A DNA stretch of 64,000 nt, from assembly GCF_001661265.1 (NCBI RefSeq), contig NW_017567023.1, positions 109,888 to 173,887 on the forward strand, in the 5' to 3' direction. The notes under the pieces are model-generated. The model saw only the letters and a list, made by a program, of their open reading frames with translations, searched no databases and was not told the origin of the DNA. Positions within the stretch are counted from its first letter, which is position 1. Each line of letters opens with the position of its first letter. Both the position numbers and the translations under genes were made by a program. Shown here in pieces: positions 1 through 9,541 of the stretch. Origin of the DNA: Saitoella complicata NRRL Y-17804 (lineage: Eukaryota; Ascomycota; Saitoellomycetes; Saitoellales; Saitoellaceae).

Positions 1-2361
1 ACCCCATTGCATATTGTACTCGAAGAGGTGAGACAACAGTGCAGCTGAGATACGGAAGGAGATTCCTGAAAAGAAGAGCGAGAAGAATGGTGTCCACTTG
101 ACTGTCTCAACCATGGCTCTGAAGAAGCTCTTATCACCAAGCTTGTATGACACAATTGATCCTGCCAATGGGGACAAGCCGTAGAACACCACGAGGATCG
201 AAATCAAAGTTGAAAATGAGTCAGCGTAGACATGATCGATGAGGTTCGCCGCCCATCCAGTGAAGAAGTAGTTCGCAAACGTAAAAACCCAAACGGCGCC
301 CAGAGCGTAGTAGGTACCGACGTACGAAAGAAGAGTGAACTTGGCGAACAGGGGAATAGACCTGGTGGAGAGAAACTGGCGGAAGAGCGGAGTGAACGGA
401 CTTCTCCACAACCATGTACGGATAGGATTGAACATCAGTTCCGAACAGCCGTAAGCATACTTCTCCCATCGAGTGATCTCGTCCGCAACAGTCAGCGAGA
501 CACCCTCTCGGAATTCCCCCTTAGTATAGGCAGCAAGACGAATTGAATGACCTGCGCACTGAAGCTTGAGCGCCATTTCAAAATCCTCCGATACGTGCGA
601 TTCAGACCACCACCTAGGCTGCCCATCATCAGGATGCGTCCACTCCGCAGCCGTCTGGACGGCCGACCAACGAATGAAAGCGTTGTGACCCACGAAAGGC
701 GCAAGGTCACCGCTAGCACACGAGATACGAATGGATCGGTAGATGTGGCTAGTGAAGTAGGCCATACCACGTTCGAAAAAGTCCCACGACACGTGCATGA
801 CACCGGAGGCATGTTGAAGGACGGCAAGATGAGGGGATTCGGCGAATTCGGAGGCGGCGTCAAGTAAGCAGTCGCTAGGAACACGGGTATCGGAATCGAT
901 GAGGAGGATCAACTCGCCGAGGCGGATGTTACCTTCCGCCCAGACACGACCGTCTTCTGCGATGACGTTGGACAGAATGCTTCTGTATGCACGCTCCTCG
1001 TCAATAGGGGTCCAACCCTCGGGATTACTGCGGTCGATTTGCTTAAGCCTTTCCTCTACCTTGACAGAGACGCCCATCATTGTGTTGAGATTCGATGCCT
1101 TCTTGAATCGTCCCGCACGTACATACCCGTCAACTCCATGGCCCGGACGAGCGACCCACCCAATACTGTTCTTCCTATAGTACGCCTTACGAAACTCTTG
1201 GGACCGTTCATCAACGAGTTGCATGCGATCATCGCAGACAACGAGATTTACGGTACCGCCTTGTTTCTCATAGCGACGCATGGCAACTTTGACGGAGGTA
1301 ATTGTGGGCTCAATGACGTCCGCCAATGACTCTTTGTACACAGGACACTGGATGGTAATTTGTGGGAGGACACCGGTCATGCGCTTCGGCGGAATGGCGG
1401 AGTATGCAAAAGAGTTCCTGAAAGCCATACCCACGGGGCCGAAGATTTCGTACACGTTCTTTATGACAACGAGGACAAAGAACAGTGACATGACGAAGGT
1501 GATCGGAAAGTAGGCGATGTAGGCAAAGCGGTACGTTGAACCATCATAGCGATACTCTTGAAGGAGCTTCTGAAGGATGAGACCGAAAAAGGCACCCCAC
1601 GCCAGGAAGGCACAGGAGACGAAAAAAGGGACGAGGATGCGGCGCTTGCGAAGGATATTGTCAGGAGCAGATTCACCTTCCATAGACCCAACTTCGACAT
1701 CGACGACTTCAACACCACCAACGTCTTTCTCGTCGTTCCAGACGATTTGTTGAAGCCCGTCGTTGACCGTCTTTGCCAGGTCCATGCACTTCTCCGGGTC
1801 TTGCGACCACACGACGAAAAGCTTCTCTTGAGCGCAATAGGCGACAGGTTGATCAAGGCGAGCCCTGCTTAACTGCGAAAGACATTCGAGGACTTGTAGC
1901 CCGTGTTTGTCACCAGCGATATGCTCAGCGAGGAGCCTAACTGGAATACTGTATGCAATCGGGTTGTCGATGACGATAGCCAGCTGCATGTCGAGAGCAG
2001 CGACATAGTCCTTCAAATTATCTTCTTGTCCCTCGGCACGGACGATGGCGAAGTCCTCCCCACCCTTCAGACAGATAGCCGAGCTGCGGCCCAAGTTACC
2101 GGCATTACCGAAGAAGCCTTGGTACGCACAGTGACGGAACAAGCGACGTGCATGGTCATCGGCAACTTCAGGGTCGTGGTCGAGTTCTTGAGTCTGGATG
2201 AGGTTCCCGAGGAAGAGGTTGCGTTTGTACTTGTATTCGGAGGTATCGGAGACGGAGGCGGCAGAAGACTTTTCGCCTTGGTAGGAGACGAGGGGACTAG
2301 CCGGAGCTGGTCTGACTGGGCTCGACTTCTTGAGCTTCTTGGCGAGGTTGAGGAAGTTCAT
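1..2361 (-). CDS. Family 2 glycosyltransferase, multi-pass membrane polysaccharide synthase-like (3' end outside window)
   Basis: A single open frame of 787 codons starts at 2361 and is still open at position 1, so the C terminus is missing. The start ATG has a good context (GTCGCCATGA), and an in-frame stop lies just upstream. After about 240 soluble residues come two membrane segments (about 242-265 and 281-302). The GT2 core follows: a nucleotide-binding stretch near 335-380, the metal-binding DSD at 489-491, the SED acceptor/base motif at 591-593, and ITRWEKY near 629 in the place of the QxxRW motif of processive synthases. Further membrane segments follow before the edge. The family transfers sugars from UDP-sugars to growing polysaccharides at the plasma membrane and includes relatives of chitin and cellulose synthases. 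The exact polymer cannot be read from sequence. I see no intron. Confidence 0.85.
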   Translation of the reverse strand, partial: MNFLNLAKKLKKSSPVRPAPASPLVSYQGEKSSAASVSDTSEYKYKRNLFLGNLIQTQELDHDPEVADDHARRLFRHCAYQGFFGNAGNLGRSSAICLKGGEDFAIVRAEGQEDNLKDYVAALDMQLAIVIDNPIAYSIPVRLLAEHIAGDKHGLQVLECLSQLSRARLDQPVAYCAQEKLFVVWSQDPEKCMDLAKTVNDGLQQIVWNDEKDVGGVEVVDVEVGSMEGESAPDNILRKRRILVPFFVSCAFLAWGAFFGLILQKLLQEYRYDGSTYRFAYIAYFPITFVMSLFFVLVVIKNVYEIFGPVGMAFRNSFAYSAIPPKRMTGVLPQITIQCPVYKESLADVIEPTITSVKVAMRRYEKQGGTVNLVVCDDRMQLVDERSQEFRKAYYRKNSIGWVARPGHGVDGYVRAGRFKKASNLNTMMGVSVKVEERLKQIDRSNPEGWTPIDEERAYRSILSNVIAEDGRVWAEGNIRLGELILLIDSDTRVPSDCLLDAASEFAESPHLAVLQHASGVMHVSWDFFERGMAYFTSHIYRSIRISCASGDLAPFVGHNAFIRWSAVQTAAEWTHPDDGQPRWWSESHVSEDFEMALKLQCAGHSIRLAAYTKGEFREGVSLTVADEITRWEKYAYGCSELMFNPIRTWLWRSPFTPLFRQFLSTRSIPLFAKFTLLSYVGTYYALGAVWVFTFANYFFTGWAANLIDHVYADSFSTLISILVVFYGLSPLAGSIVSYKLGDKSFFRAMVETVKWTPFFSLFFSGISFRISAALLSHLFEYNMQWG

Positions 2362-3987
2362 GGCGACTGCTTGCTGACGAAGGTAGATAAGGCAGTGGCC
2401 AAGTGAACGTCTTTATACGACTCAAGAACGTCCCTCGCAACTCCTAAAATGATGGCAATAAAGCCGGCTCTACGCAACGGCGTTGGGGACAAAAGCCCGA
2501 TACGTCCAAATGCCAGCTATACTCATCCGACGGCAACTTGTTCTTCCACCCCAAGAAAGCTATGTGGCTCAACGCGGCTCGGTGTCTGATTCAGCCATTC
2601 TCTTGCGACTCAGTGGCCGCAGGATGTTGCCTTATCTTGTCAAGAACATAAAATAAGAGTTCTTCCAAGGAGGTACACCAGTAAACGAGACGTTGACAGC
2701 GCTCTTGAAGATTGGTATCATGACCCGGCTTCATTTGAAACCATGGAAGATAGGAAGCTTTTAGACATCAACCTGACCATTTTCCGATTGAACCCAACTC
2801 ACGACACCATCAATCCATTGCTCCAAGTTTTCTTGAGGGCGACAGTGGCTCCAAGCTCCACCCCGTACATTCTCTTTCGCACCACCTTTGCCATACGAGA
2901 ATGTCTTGTTTGCCGAGCCGTATACAGTGCGGCGCATAGTAAGAGTTTGGCTGAACAACGAAGCAGTCAACGAGGGCAGAAATCCTTAAAAAAAAAGCAA
3001 AGCTCCCAGCCTCAGTTCGGCAGAACAGGTAGCTTTCGGCCAGCAGAGTAATGACGAGACCGTCTTGCTAACTGTGACATGCAGCATCTCCTTGAGGTAG
3101 CGAACACGGTAAAAGAGGATGGCGCACCTTACGCGTCACTATCGCCAGACCCCAGAAACGCCACCTGTAAACCCCGCCAAACGTATGGGGTAGCGAACGG
3201 CATCCCCACATATCCTTCTTGTCGAAATAAGAGTGGGCATACAGGTTCCTTTGACCTCAGACGTTATTACCCTGAAGGTTGCAGCGGGGTTTTGGTGCCT
3301 GAATCTGCCCCGGTCACCCGTCTTCAGCAAACAATTTCCGGCTCGGGTAAGCGATGATCAACAGGCCGCAATGAAATCTGCTCTCAGGCCTTCATGAAGA
3401 TGATGCTCGAGTGTGGGTGTCGTATGAGCCGTGATTTGAGCCGTTACCGCCGGCATTCGCGGGAGACGCCAAGGCTGCTCATTGTATGGGTTACGTAAGG
3501 GAATTTGCCAAGTTGAAGCGTTCATTCGCAGACATAAGCGTGTGATCGATCCTTAATACGGAGATTTTACGCCCTCAGTGAAGAGCGGGGGTGTCTCTAC
3601 GATCCTACAGCTTACTTTCACAGCATAATGGGAAGAAGGGATCATTTGTGCTGTCGAGCAGCATATTCAGCATTTTACGGGTTGCAATTTGTTGCACTCT
3701 ACTGCCCTCTATTCGGTGTATCAATGTGGCTGGATGCGTTTTCGTGGAACGGCCTGTACCGAACTTTAAGGTGTCCTTTCTTGGCTAGGTACCGAGGTAA
3801 CAACGGCCTCGGTGAGTGAGAGGATCGTGGATAATCTTTAAGGGTTGTTGAAGAGCCCCGTGGCGATATCTCCCCCAACATTTTTCGCGACCCTCTTGGG
3901 CAACCTTCTGGGCCCAGGGTTGCCTATATCAACCGTGTGGCCTTCCTTTCATCCACATCATCCCATCCCCGGTCTTTCCAGTTGACA
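2362..3987. other. Intergenic stretch between GT2 and GH16 genes
   Basis: About 1.6 kb upstream of two divergent genes. Minus strand 2761-2937 holds an ATG-started 58-codon frame (MRRTVYGSAN...). It could be an upstream ORF of the GT2 transcript, but I have no other support for it. I see no RNA gene or repeat here. It probably holds both promoters. Confidence 0.4.
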
Positions 3988-5487
3988 ATGGACCCGCCTT
4001 CACCTACCTCACCCAAGGCTTCGGCCACTGGCCAACCCGAGTCCCCAAGCACTCCAGCCAGTCCTGGCAGCCCCGTCTGCTCACGCTCCCCTACCATCCC
4101 CGGTACGCCCTTCTCCACTCGTTTCGCCGAGGAAGTATCCTCCGACATCTCTCCTTGCCGTCTTCGCAACCGTATGTTCTCCTCCACCGCCGTCTCCTTA
4201 AACGAGGATCATACTACGGAGGAAGAGGCGGGGAAACCGATGTTTGAGCGGCCGTTTGTGTCGACGAGGGTGAGGAAGGAGGAGGCGCCTGATATGACTG
4301 AGTGGGACAAGGAGACGAAGAGTAATAACCGTATCATTGAGGCTTTGCCGTGGGCTGGTATTGTCTTGGGTTCTGCGCTCTGTGGGTTTCTTGCTTGGTA
4401 TGGATGGCAGAGTGTTCCCACGAACACATACAATCTCGTCCTCGATGAGTCGTTCGCCAACGGTATCCAGAACTCGACATGGAACTACGAAATCCAGCTC
4501 GGTGGTTTCGGAAACGGCGAGTTCGACATGACCACCAACTCCGCACAAAATGCCTACGTCGACGATAACAATCTACTTCATATCGTCCCGACACTCTCCA
4601 GCGACACATACGGCGCCGACGCCATCACGAACGGGTACACCCTCAACCTCACCACCGCCGGTATCTGCACCTCCGACCAAACAGACAAATGCGCCATCAC
4701 CTCCAACTCCTCTACCGGCACCATTCTCCCGCCAATCCGGTCTGCGCGGTTAACAACAAAAGGCAAACACGGTATCGAATACGGTAAAGTCGAGGTCGTG
4801 GCAAAGATTCCAAAGGGGGATTGGATGTGGCCAGCGATATGGATGATGCCGACGAATGACACATATGGACCCTGGCCCGCGAGCGGCGAGATGGATATCA
4901 TGGAAGCACGCGGGAATACGCCTGGTGTTGGGGTGGAGGGTCGCGACTATGTTTCGAGTACCCTGCAGTGGGGTCCGAGCTCCGCGTACAACCGCTACTG
5001 GAAGACGAGTAGTGTGGTGCGGATGCAACACGGCGATTACTCAGATAGATTCCATACATTCGGATTGGAGTGGACCCCGGAGTATGTTTTTGCGTATGTG
5101 GATTCGAGGTTGAGGCAAGGAATGAGCGTACGGTTCTCGAAGTCGTTTTATGAGCGTGGACAGTTCCCGCGTTCGGATTGGCAGAATAATACCGTTATTC
5201 TTGATCCGTGGACGGGGACTGATGCTTTGCCGGATGCATCGAATGCGACGCCTTTTGATCAGGAGTTTTATCTGATTCTCAACGTGGCTGTTGGTGGTAC
5301 GAACGGGTATTTTCCGGACACGATGAAGGGTAAGCCGTGGGTTGATGCTACCGCCACTGCGAGGAGGGACTTTTGGAGCGCGAGGGATGAGTGGTATAAG
5401 ACTTGGCCGGCAGAGGAGGAGAGAGGTATGATTGTGAAGAGTGTGAAGATGTATCAGTTGGTGGAAGCGGGGAAGAGGTATATTTGA
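3988..5487 (+). CDS. Membrane-anchored GH16 beta-glucanase/transglycosylase-like protein
   Basis: Intronless, 499 residues from the first ATG (the frame stays open to a GTG at 3937, which is not a likely fungal start). The layout is type II: a Ser/Pro-rich cytosolic N terminus (1-115), one membrane segment (about 120-139), then an extracytoplasmic GH16 jelly-roll domain from about 148 to the end. The catalytic motif reads GEMDIMEARG, with E301 as nucleophile, D303, and E306 as acid/base, preceded by the aromatic WPAIWMMP strand. GH16 enzymes of this eukaryotic laminarinase-like type cleave or remodel beta-1,3/1,6-glucans. The membrane anchor and the nearby GT2 gene suggest wall polymer work, which is inference. 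The gene converges on the SDR gene, with 43 bp between stop codons. Confidence 0.9.
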   Translation: MDPPSPTSPKASATGQPESPSTPASPGSPVCSRSPTIPGTPFSTRFAEEVSSDISPCRLRNRMFSSTAVSLNEDHTTEEEAGKPMFERPFVSTRVRKEEAPDMTEWDKETKSNNRIIEALPWAGIVLGSALCGFLAWYGWQSVPTNTYNLVLDESFANGIQNSTWNYEIQLGGFGNGEFDMTTNSAQNAYVDDNNLLHIVPTLSSDTYGADAITNGYTLNLTTAGICTSDQTDKCAITSNSSTGTILPPIRSARLTTKGKHGIEYGKVEVVAKIPKGDWMWPAIWMMPTNDTYGPWPASGEMDIMEARGNTPGVGVEGRDYVSSTLQWGPSSAYNRYWKTSSVVRMQHGDYSDRFHTFGLEWTPEYVFAYVDSRLRQGMSVRFSKSFYERGQFPRSDWQNNTVILDPWTGTDALPDASNATPFDQEFYLILNVAVGGTNGYFPDTMKGKPWVDATATARRDFWSARDEWYKTWPAEEERGMIVKSVKMYQLVEAGKRYI

Positions 5488-5530
5488 CTTGGGTATATGG
5501 GGTGGTTATCTGATTTATGGTGGTTTCTTT

Positions 5531-6446
5531 CTAGGCTTCGAGGATTTGACCTGTGATTGCATTAATGGATTTATAACTTTTGATCGGTTGCGCGAGAGAC
5601 TTACCGTTGATGCTCCGGTTGACCACTGCTGTCTCCAGTTTCTCCAGCATCACATCGTTTGCGTCGCTTTTTGTGAAAACAGCATTGACAGTAATCCCAT
5701 TCAACCGTGCATTCGAATTCTCCGCCGCCGTCTTGAACGCCCTCACCAGTGCAAGCACGCCCTCACGACTCGCCTCACGGAGAAGATCCGTGGTTTCAGC
5801 ATTATCAACGAAGCCAACCAGCACCGTGCCCTTATGACCTCGCTCATGGAGAGGTTCCTGCGTACGGAAGTAGTGTAGGGCCAAGTTTATCGTGTACAGC
5901 GTGCCGGAGAAACTGTTGTCGAGCACGGCGAGGTCTGGTTTGCGTGGTTCATAGGAGATGGGTGGGGAGAGGAAAGATTGTCCGCTGTTTGATGCATTCG
6001 AGAAAGCAAGGACTATGCAGGATGTTAGCGATGACGAGAGGAGAAGAGTAGGGTTAGTGTTACACACCGATGTCCACCCGTCCGAACAGCGTCTTTACGT
6101 TGTCGAAGAGTTCTGCTTGCTCCTCCCAGGACGTCAAGTTACAATCTGAGCCGAGGATTGAGACGCCTGGAGTTGCTGCGGTGATCTTCTTTACCGCTTC
6201 TGCGACGGCTGAATTGTCTTGATCCGCGACGACGAGGATGGCACTGCAGCATGGGAGTCAGCCAGATGGATCCGGAGAATGAGGGAGGAGTGTACCCTTG
6301 TTTTGCCAGGTGATGGGCGGCTGTCAAACCGATTCCGGACGAAGCACCTGCGACGAAGATTAGGAGGCCGCCTGCGATCCTTGTGGAGAGAGCTCACCGG
6401 TGATTACCGTCACCAGACCATGGACATCAACATGATCAGAGAGCAT
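5531..6446 (-). CDS. Short-chain dehydrogenase/reductase-like protein lacking the catalytic YxxxK
   Basis: Five exons on the minus strand: 6398-6446, 6296-6347, 6068-6243, 5605-6012 and 5531-5550, giving 234 residues. Introns are 50, 52, 55 and 54 nt, all GT-AG. The last (GTAAGT...CACAG) is a multiple of three and open, so it could be misread as coding. Removing it restores the usual SDR ending SINGQILEA. The Rossmann cofactor motif is intact (ITGASSGIG, residues 15-23), followed by a VVADQD strand end. Where YxASK is expected near 171-175 the sequence reads REASR, and the catalytic Ser before it is also absent (GFVDNAETT). NAD(P) binding is likely, but normal SDR chemistry is not expected. 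It is a genuine SDR by fold, with substrate unknown. Confidence 0.75.
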
Positions 6447-7088
6447 TGTGTTAAGAGGACTCGAGGTCGGGGAACGAGCGTTGTCAACGTTACCTTGGTC
6501 CCGCGGCACCCCCGCGGCTAATCCATTTCGGGATGCCCGTGCTTCGGTTGTGCCGCACTGCAGTAAGGAAACTCTATTCGACGAGGGCGGGGATCAAGAA
6601 GGCCTACGACGAATTGGCCGGCTGCCAAACGACTCAATTGATGCGTATCTCTTCACGTGTAGCAATTGTTCATGCAGACGTTCTCTCCGGTCCTCCGTCA
6701 CACATGTTCCCTCAGACCACCATCCAAATTCCGAGGCTGAGCCACAACCTTATTCCTATCGCTTCCGCTCGATCTCCCTCCATCCGCTACCCAGCCGAAG
6801 CCTCGTGAAAGGCCTCGGTTCAAGGGAACCTTACTCGCTCCAGCGTCGCCTCGCCAAGCGGTTAACCTTCACGCGCGCGAAAGCCGAACTGGAATTCCCC
6901 GCGGGGAAAGCTGCACTGGAAGTGTCTCGGACGAAACGCTCGAAGAAAAGCACAAAAGGTCATGCTGTTATGGATGAACCCCGCTCCGGCCGGTGTGCGT
7001 GTTCGAGAATGCACATAGCTCTCTCCCGCAATATAAGATCGGGGCTGCTCCTCCATTGCAATTGGTGCAAGCAAGGACAATCAGGATC
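6447..7088. promoter_or_regulatory. Divergent intergenic promoter region (SDR / MFS)
   Basis: 642 bp between divergent starts. A TATA-like ATATAAGA lies near 7031, about 55 bp before the MFS start. A long plus-strand open frame here (6448-7206) overlaps the MFS first exon in another frame and has no recognisable content. Confidence 0.4.
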
Positions 7089-8800
7089 ATGGCAGATATC
7101 GAAAAGATTCACGTACAACATCTTGAGGGTGTGGTCGATGCTGAGAGTAGCCGCGATGGAGGCTCGTTCGTCGCGTTGGATCCGGCGACGGAGCGGGCGT
7201 TGGTGAGGAAGATTGATATCAGGTTGATTCCGTATCTGTCGTTTCTTTACCTTCTCTCCTTCCTCGACCGTGCCAACATTGGAAACGCAAAGGTGAGCAT
7301 TCTTTCCTCCCGTTTGACCGATTGTTGTCGTTGCTGACTGGAGGATAGATCGAAGGACTCGCGGTTGATTTGAAGATGAGCGACCAGCAATATCTCTGGA
7401 CTTTGACGATCTTTTTCTTTCCTTATGCATTGTTCGAGGTTCCCTCCAACATTCTTCTCAAGAGACTTCGTCCGTCACTCTGGATTCCGGGGATTATCCT
7501 TGCTTGGGGTACCTGTATGACGCTCATGGGATTGGTTCACAACTTTCAGGGATTGATGATTGCGAGGTTCTTTTTGGGGTTGGCGGAAGCGGGATTGTTC
7601 CCGGGGTGTATGTTTTACTTGAGGTTTGTCACGTTCCTCTCGTCTTCCTGGGCGTCGAGACTGATGATATGATAGTTGCTGGTACCGAAAACGCGAATTC
7701 GGTATTCGTGCCGCCATTTTCTTCAGTGCGGCGACGATGAGTGGTGCATTCGGTGGATTGTTGGCCGCTGGTATCGCCAAACTCGACGGCACCGCCGGAA
7801 AGCCCGGCTGGGCCTGGATCTTCATCCTCGAAGGTACATCCCCCCTCTCTCCCTCCTCCTCCTCTCTCATTCACCATGCTGACGTTCTGCGTAGGTCTCT
7901 TCACCGTAGCAGCCGGCGTCGTCTCCTTCTTCATCGTCCCCGACTTCCCCGACACCGCAACCTTCCTCACCGAAACCGAGCGCCAACAAACCATCGCCCG
8001 CCTCCAATCCGACGCACAGTTGTCAGCCGGAACCCAGGAGCACTTTAGGTTCCGGACGTTTTGGACGGCTGTCACGGATTGGAAGGCAGGGTTTGGGATG
8101 TTGATTTATATGGGGGTTTGTGGGCCGTTGTATGCGTTTTCGTTGTTTTTGCCGAGTATTATTAAGGAGTTGGGGTTTACGAGTACGAAGGCGCAGTTGT
8201 TGTCGGTTCGTTCTTCCCCCTCTTCCTCTCATCTTCGAGCAGCATGAGCTAACCAGAGCAAAATTGTAGGTCCCTCCATACTGTCTCGGCTGTATCGTCA
8301 CCCTTTGTGTTGGATTCCTCGCAGACCGGAGCGGTCGTCGCGGTATCTTCAACGTCGGCTGTTCCGCCCTCGCGATTGTCGGATACACGATGAACGTTAT
8401 CCCCGCCTCCGGTCCCTACGTCCGCTACGGCGGTACCTTCCTCGCGGCAGCGGGTGTCTACCCATGTATCGCCAATACAATCTCCTGGATCTCGAACAAC
8501 GTCGAAGGCACCTACCGTCGCGGAATCATCATGGCCCTCTCCATCTCCTGGGGAAACATCAACGGCGCCGTCTCCTCAAACATCTACAGAGCGAGAGATG
8601 CGCCGCATTATACACTTGGGCATGCGGTTGTTTTGGGGTATCTGTGTTGTTGCTTTTTCGGGAGTATGGCGTTTATGGCGTTGTTGAAGAAGGAGAATGA
8701 GAGGAGGGATAGGGGGGAGAGGGATTATTTGGCGAATGTGGGGGAGGCGGAGAGGGTTGAGTTGGGGGATAGGCATCCGTCGTTTAGGTATACTTTGTAA
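7089..8800 (+). CDS. MFS anion:cation symporter family transporter (allantoate permease/Dal5 type)
   Basis: Exons 7089-7292, 7349-7623, 7676-7833, 7895-8205 and 8270-8800, 492 residues, with introns of 52-64 nt. The start MADIEKIHV follows a TATA-like box by about 55 bp. Family marks are LDRANIGNAK at the end of TM1, LTIFFFPYALFEVPSN in TM2, RFFLGLAEAGLFPG in TM4 and WAWIFILEG in TM6. The second half carries LADRSGRRG between TM8 and TM9. Twelve membrane helices are expected in the plasma membrane. Relatives import allantoate, vitamins, nicotinate or small organic anions with protons. The exact substrate cannot be called. All splice junctions keep phase. Confidence 0.92.
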
Positions 8801-8983
8801 GCTCAGCTGCTGGTCGGTATGGTATCGGTATTAGGTATTTTTGGGGTGTTGGTGTACGATATACAAATGAGGAAATTTCACATTATGGTCAATTTCGAGA
8901 ACTCCCAGCTGGTCTCTATTAGAACACCCTTGACCTCCGTTCTCCCTCTCTCAAAATCGACAACCTTAAGCTTCAAGATAACC

Positions 8984-9145
8984 ATGGCCAAGAACAAGCC
9001 CAACATCAACAAGCAGTCCAAGACTGGTCCCAACAAGCGACTACCGAACAAACCGCCTCGGTTCGCCCAAAACATTTCCTATCTATCTATCTGTTCAAGA
9101 CGAGATACCGCTCCTGCTCGTTCTCAGGGTGACTTTTTCTTCTGA
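8984..9145 (+). CDS. Possible small basic protein (53 residues), unrecognised
   Basis: An ATG in strong context (ATAACCATGG) follows a CT-rich leader and starts MAKNKPNINKQSKTGPNKR. Codon choice resembles a well-expressed gene (AAG, AAC, CCC, ATC, TCC). The frame ends at 9143-9145. A 39-nt GT...AG stretch at about 9060-9098 is in frame, so it might be a tiny intron or coding. The family is unknown. The initial MAK and Lys/Asn richness recall small ribosomal proteins, but the sequence does not match eL29 or any other I know. Real expression is unproven. Confidence 0.35.
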   Translation: MAKNKPNINKQSKTGPNKRLPNKPPRFAQNISYLSICSRRDTAPARSQGDFFF

Positions 9146-9541
9146 CACGTCGAGTCGACATCCACATCGCGGGTAACATAACCCGTGGGAACGGCAATGA
9201 CTTCCTCATACTCCGCGGCCGTAGCAGCGATACACACCCCTCGGATGCATATGTCATGAAAGGATGCTGTGGAACGAGGAAGGATTCGAAACGTTCGACG
9301 GATCGGTCGAGTCGAGACCCTTGATTGAGTCACGCAATTGCCAAGCTTAAAGCCTTTCAACTTGCAAAACGGGTCATCTGACACGTCTCGGATACCGCCA
9401 ATTGGGGCGCGTCATCACACTTGCAACCTCCTCTTTCGAGCACTCCTAAGGCTTATCCTTTTTTTTTTTACTCGTCGGCATCATGTCGGCAGATGCACCT
9501 CAAAATCTGCCCCGGTCCTCCCCCATCTGCCCCACTCACCA
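9146..9541. other. Intergenic region before the ASNSD1-like gene
   Basis: About 400 bp. The minus strand from 9384 to 9124 is open without an ATG, and its 3' half has gene-like codon choice (…EYEEVIAVPTGYVTRD…). It could be an exon relic, but no splice partners are evident. A T-run lies near 9460-9470, and the ASNSD1-like start follows at 9542. Confidence 0.25.

Noticed and set aside
6448-7206. Long plus-strand open frame (252 codons) before the MFS gene
   Set aside because: It runs into the first MFS exon in another frame and has no domain. The SDR and MFS starts define this as an intergenic region.
9270-9310. GGATTCGAAAC sequence resembling a tRNA T-arm (reverse strand)
   Set aside because: Flanking bases do not form the T stem and no acceptor or anticodon arms are present.
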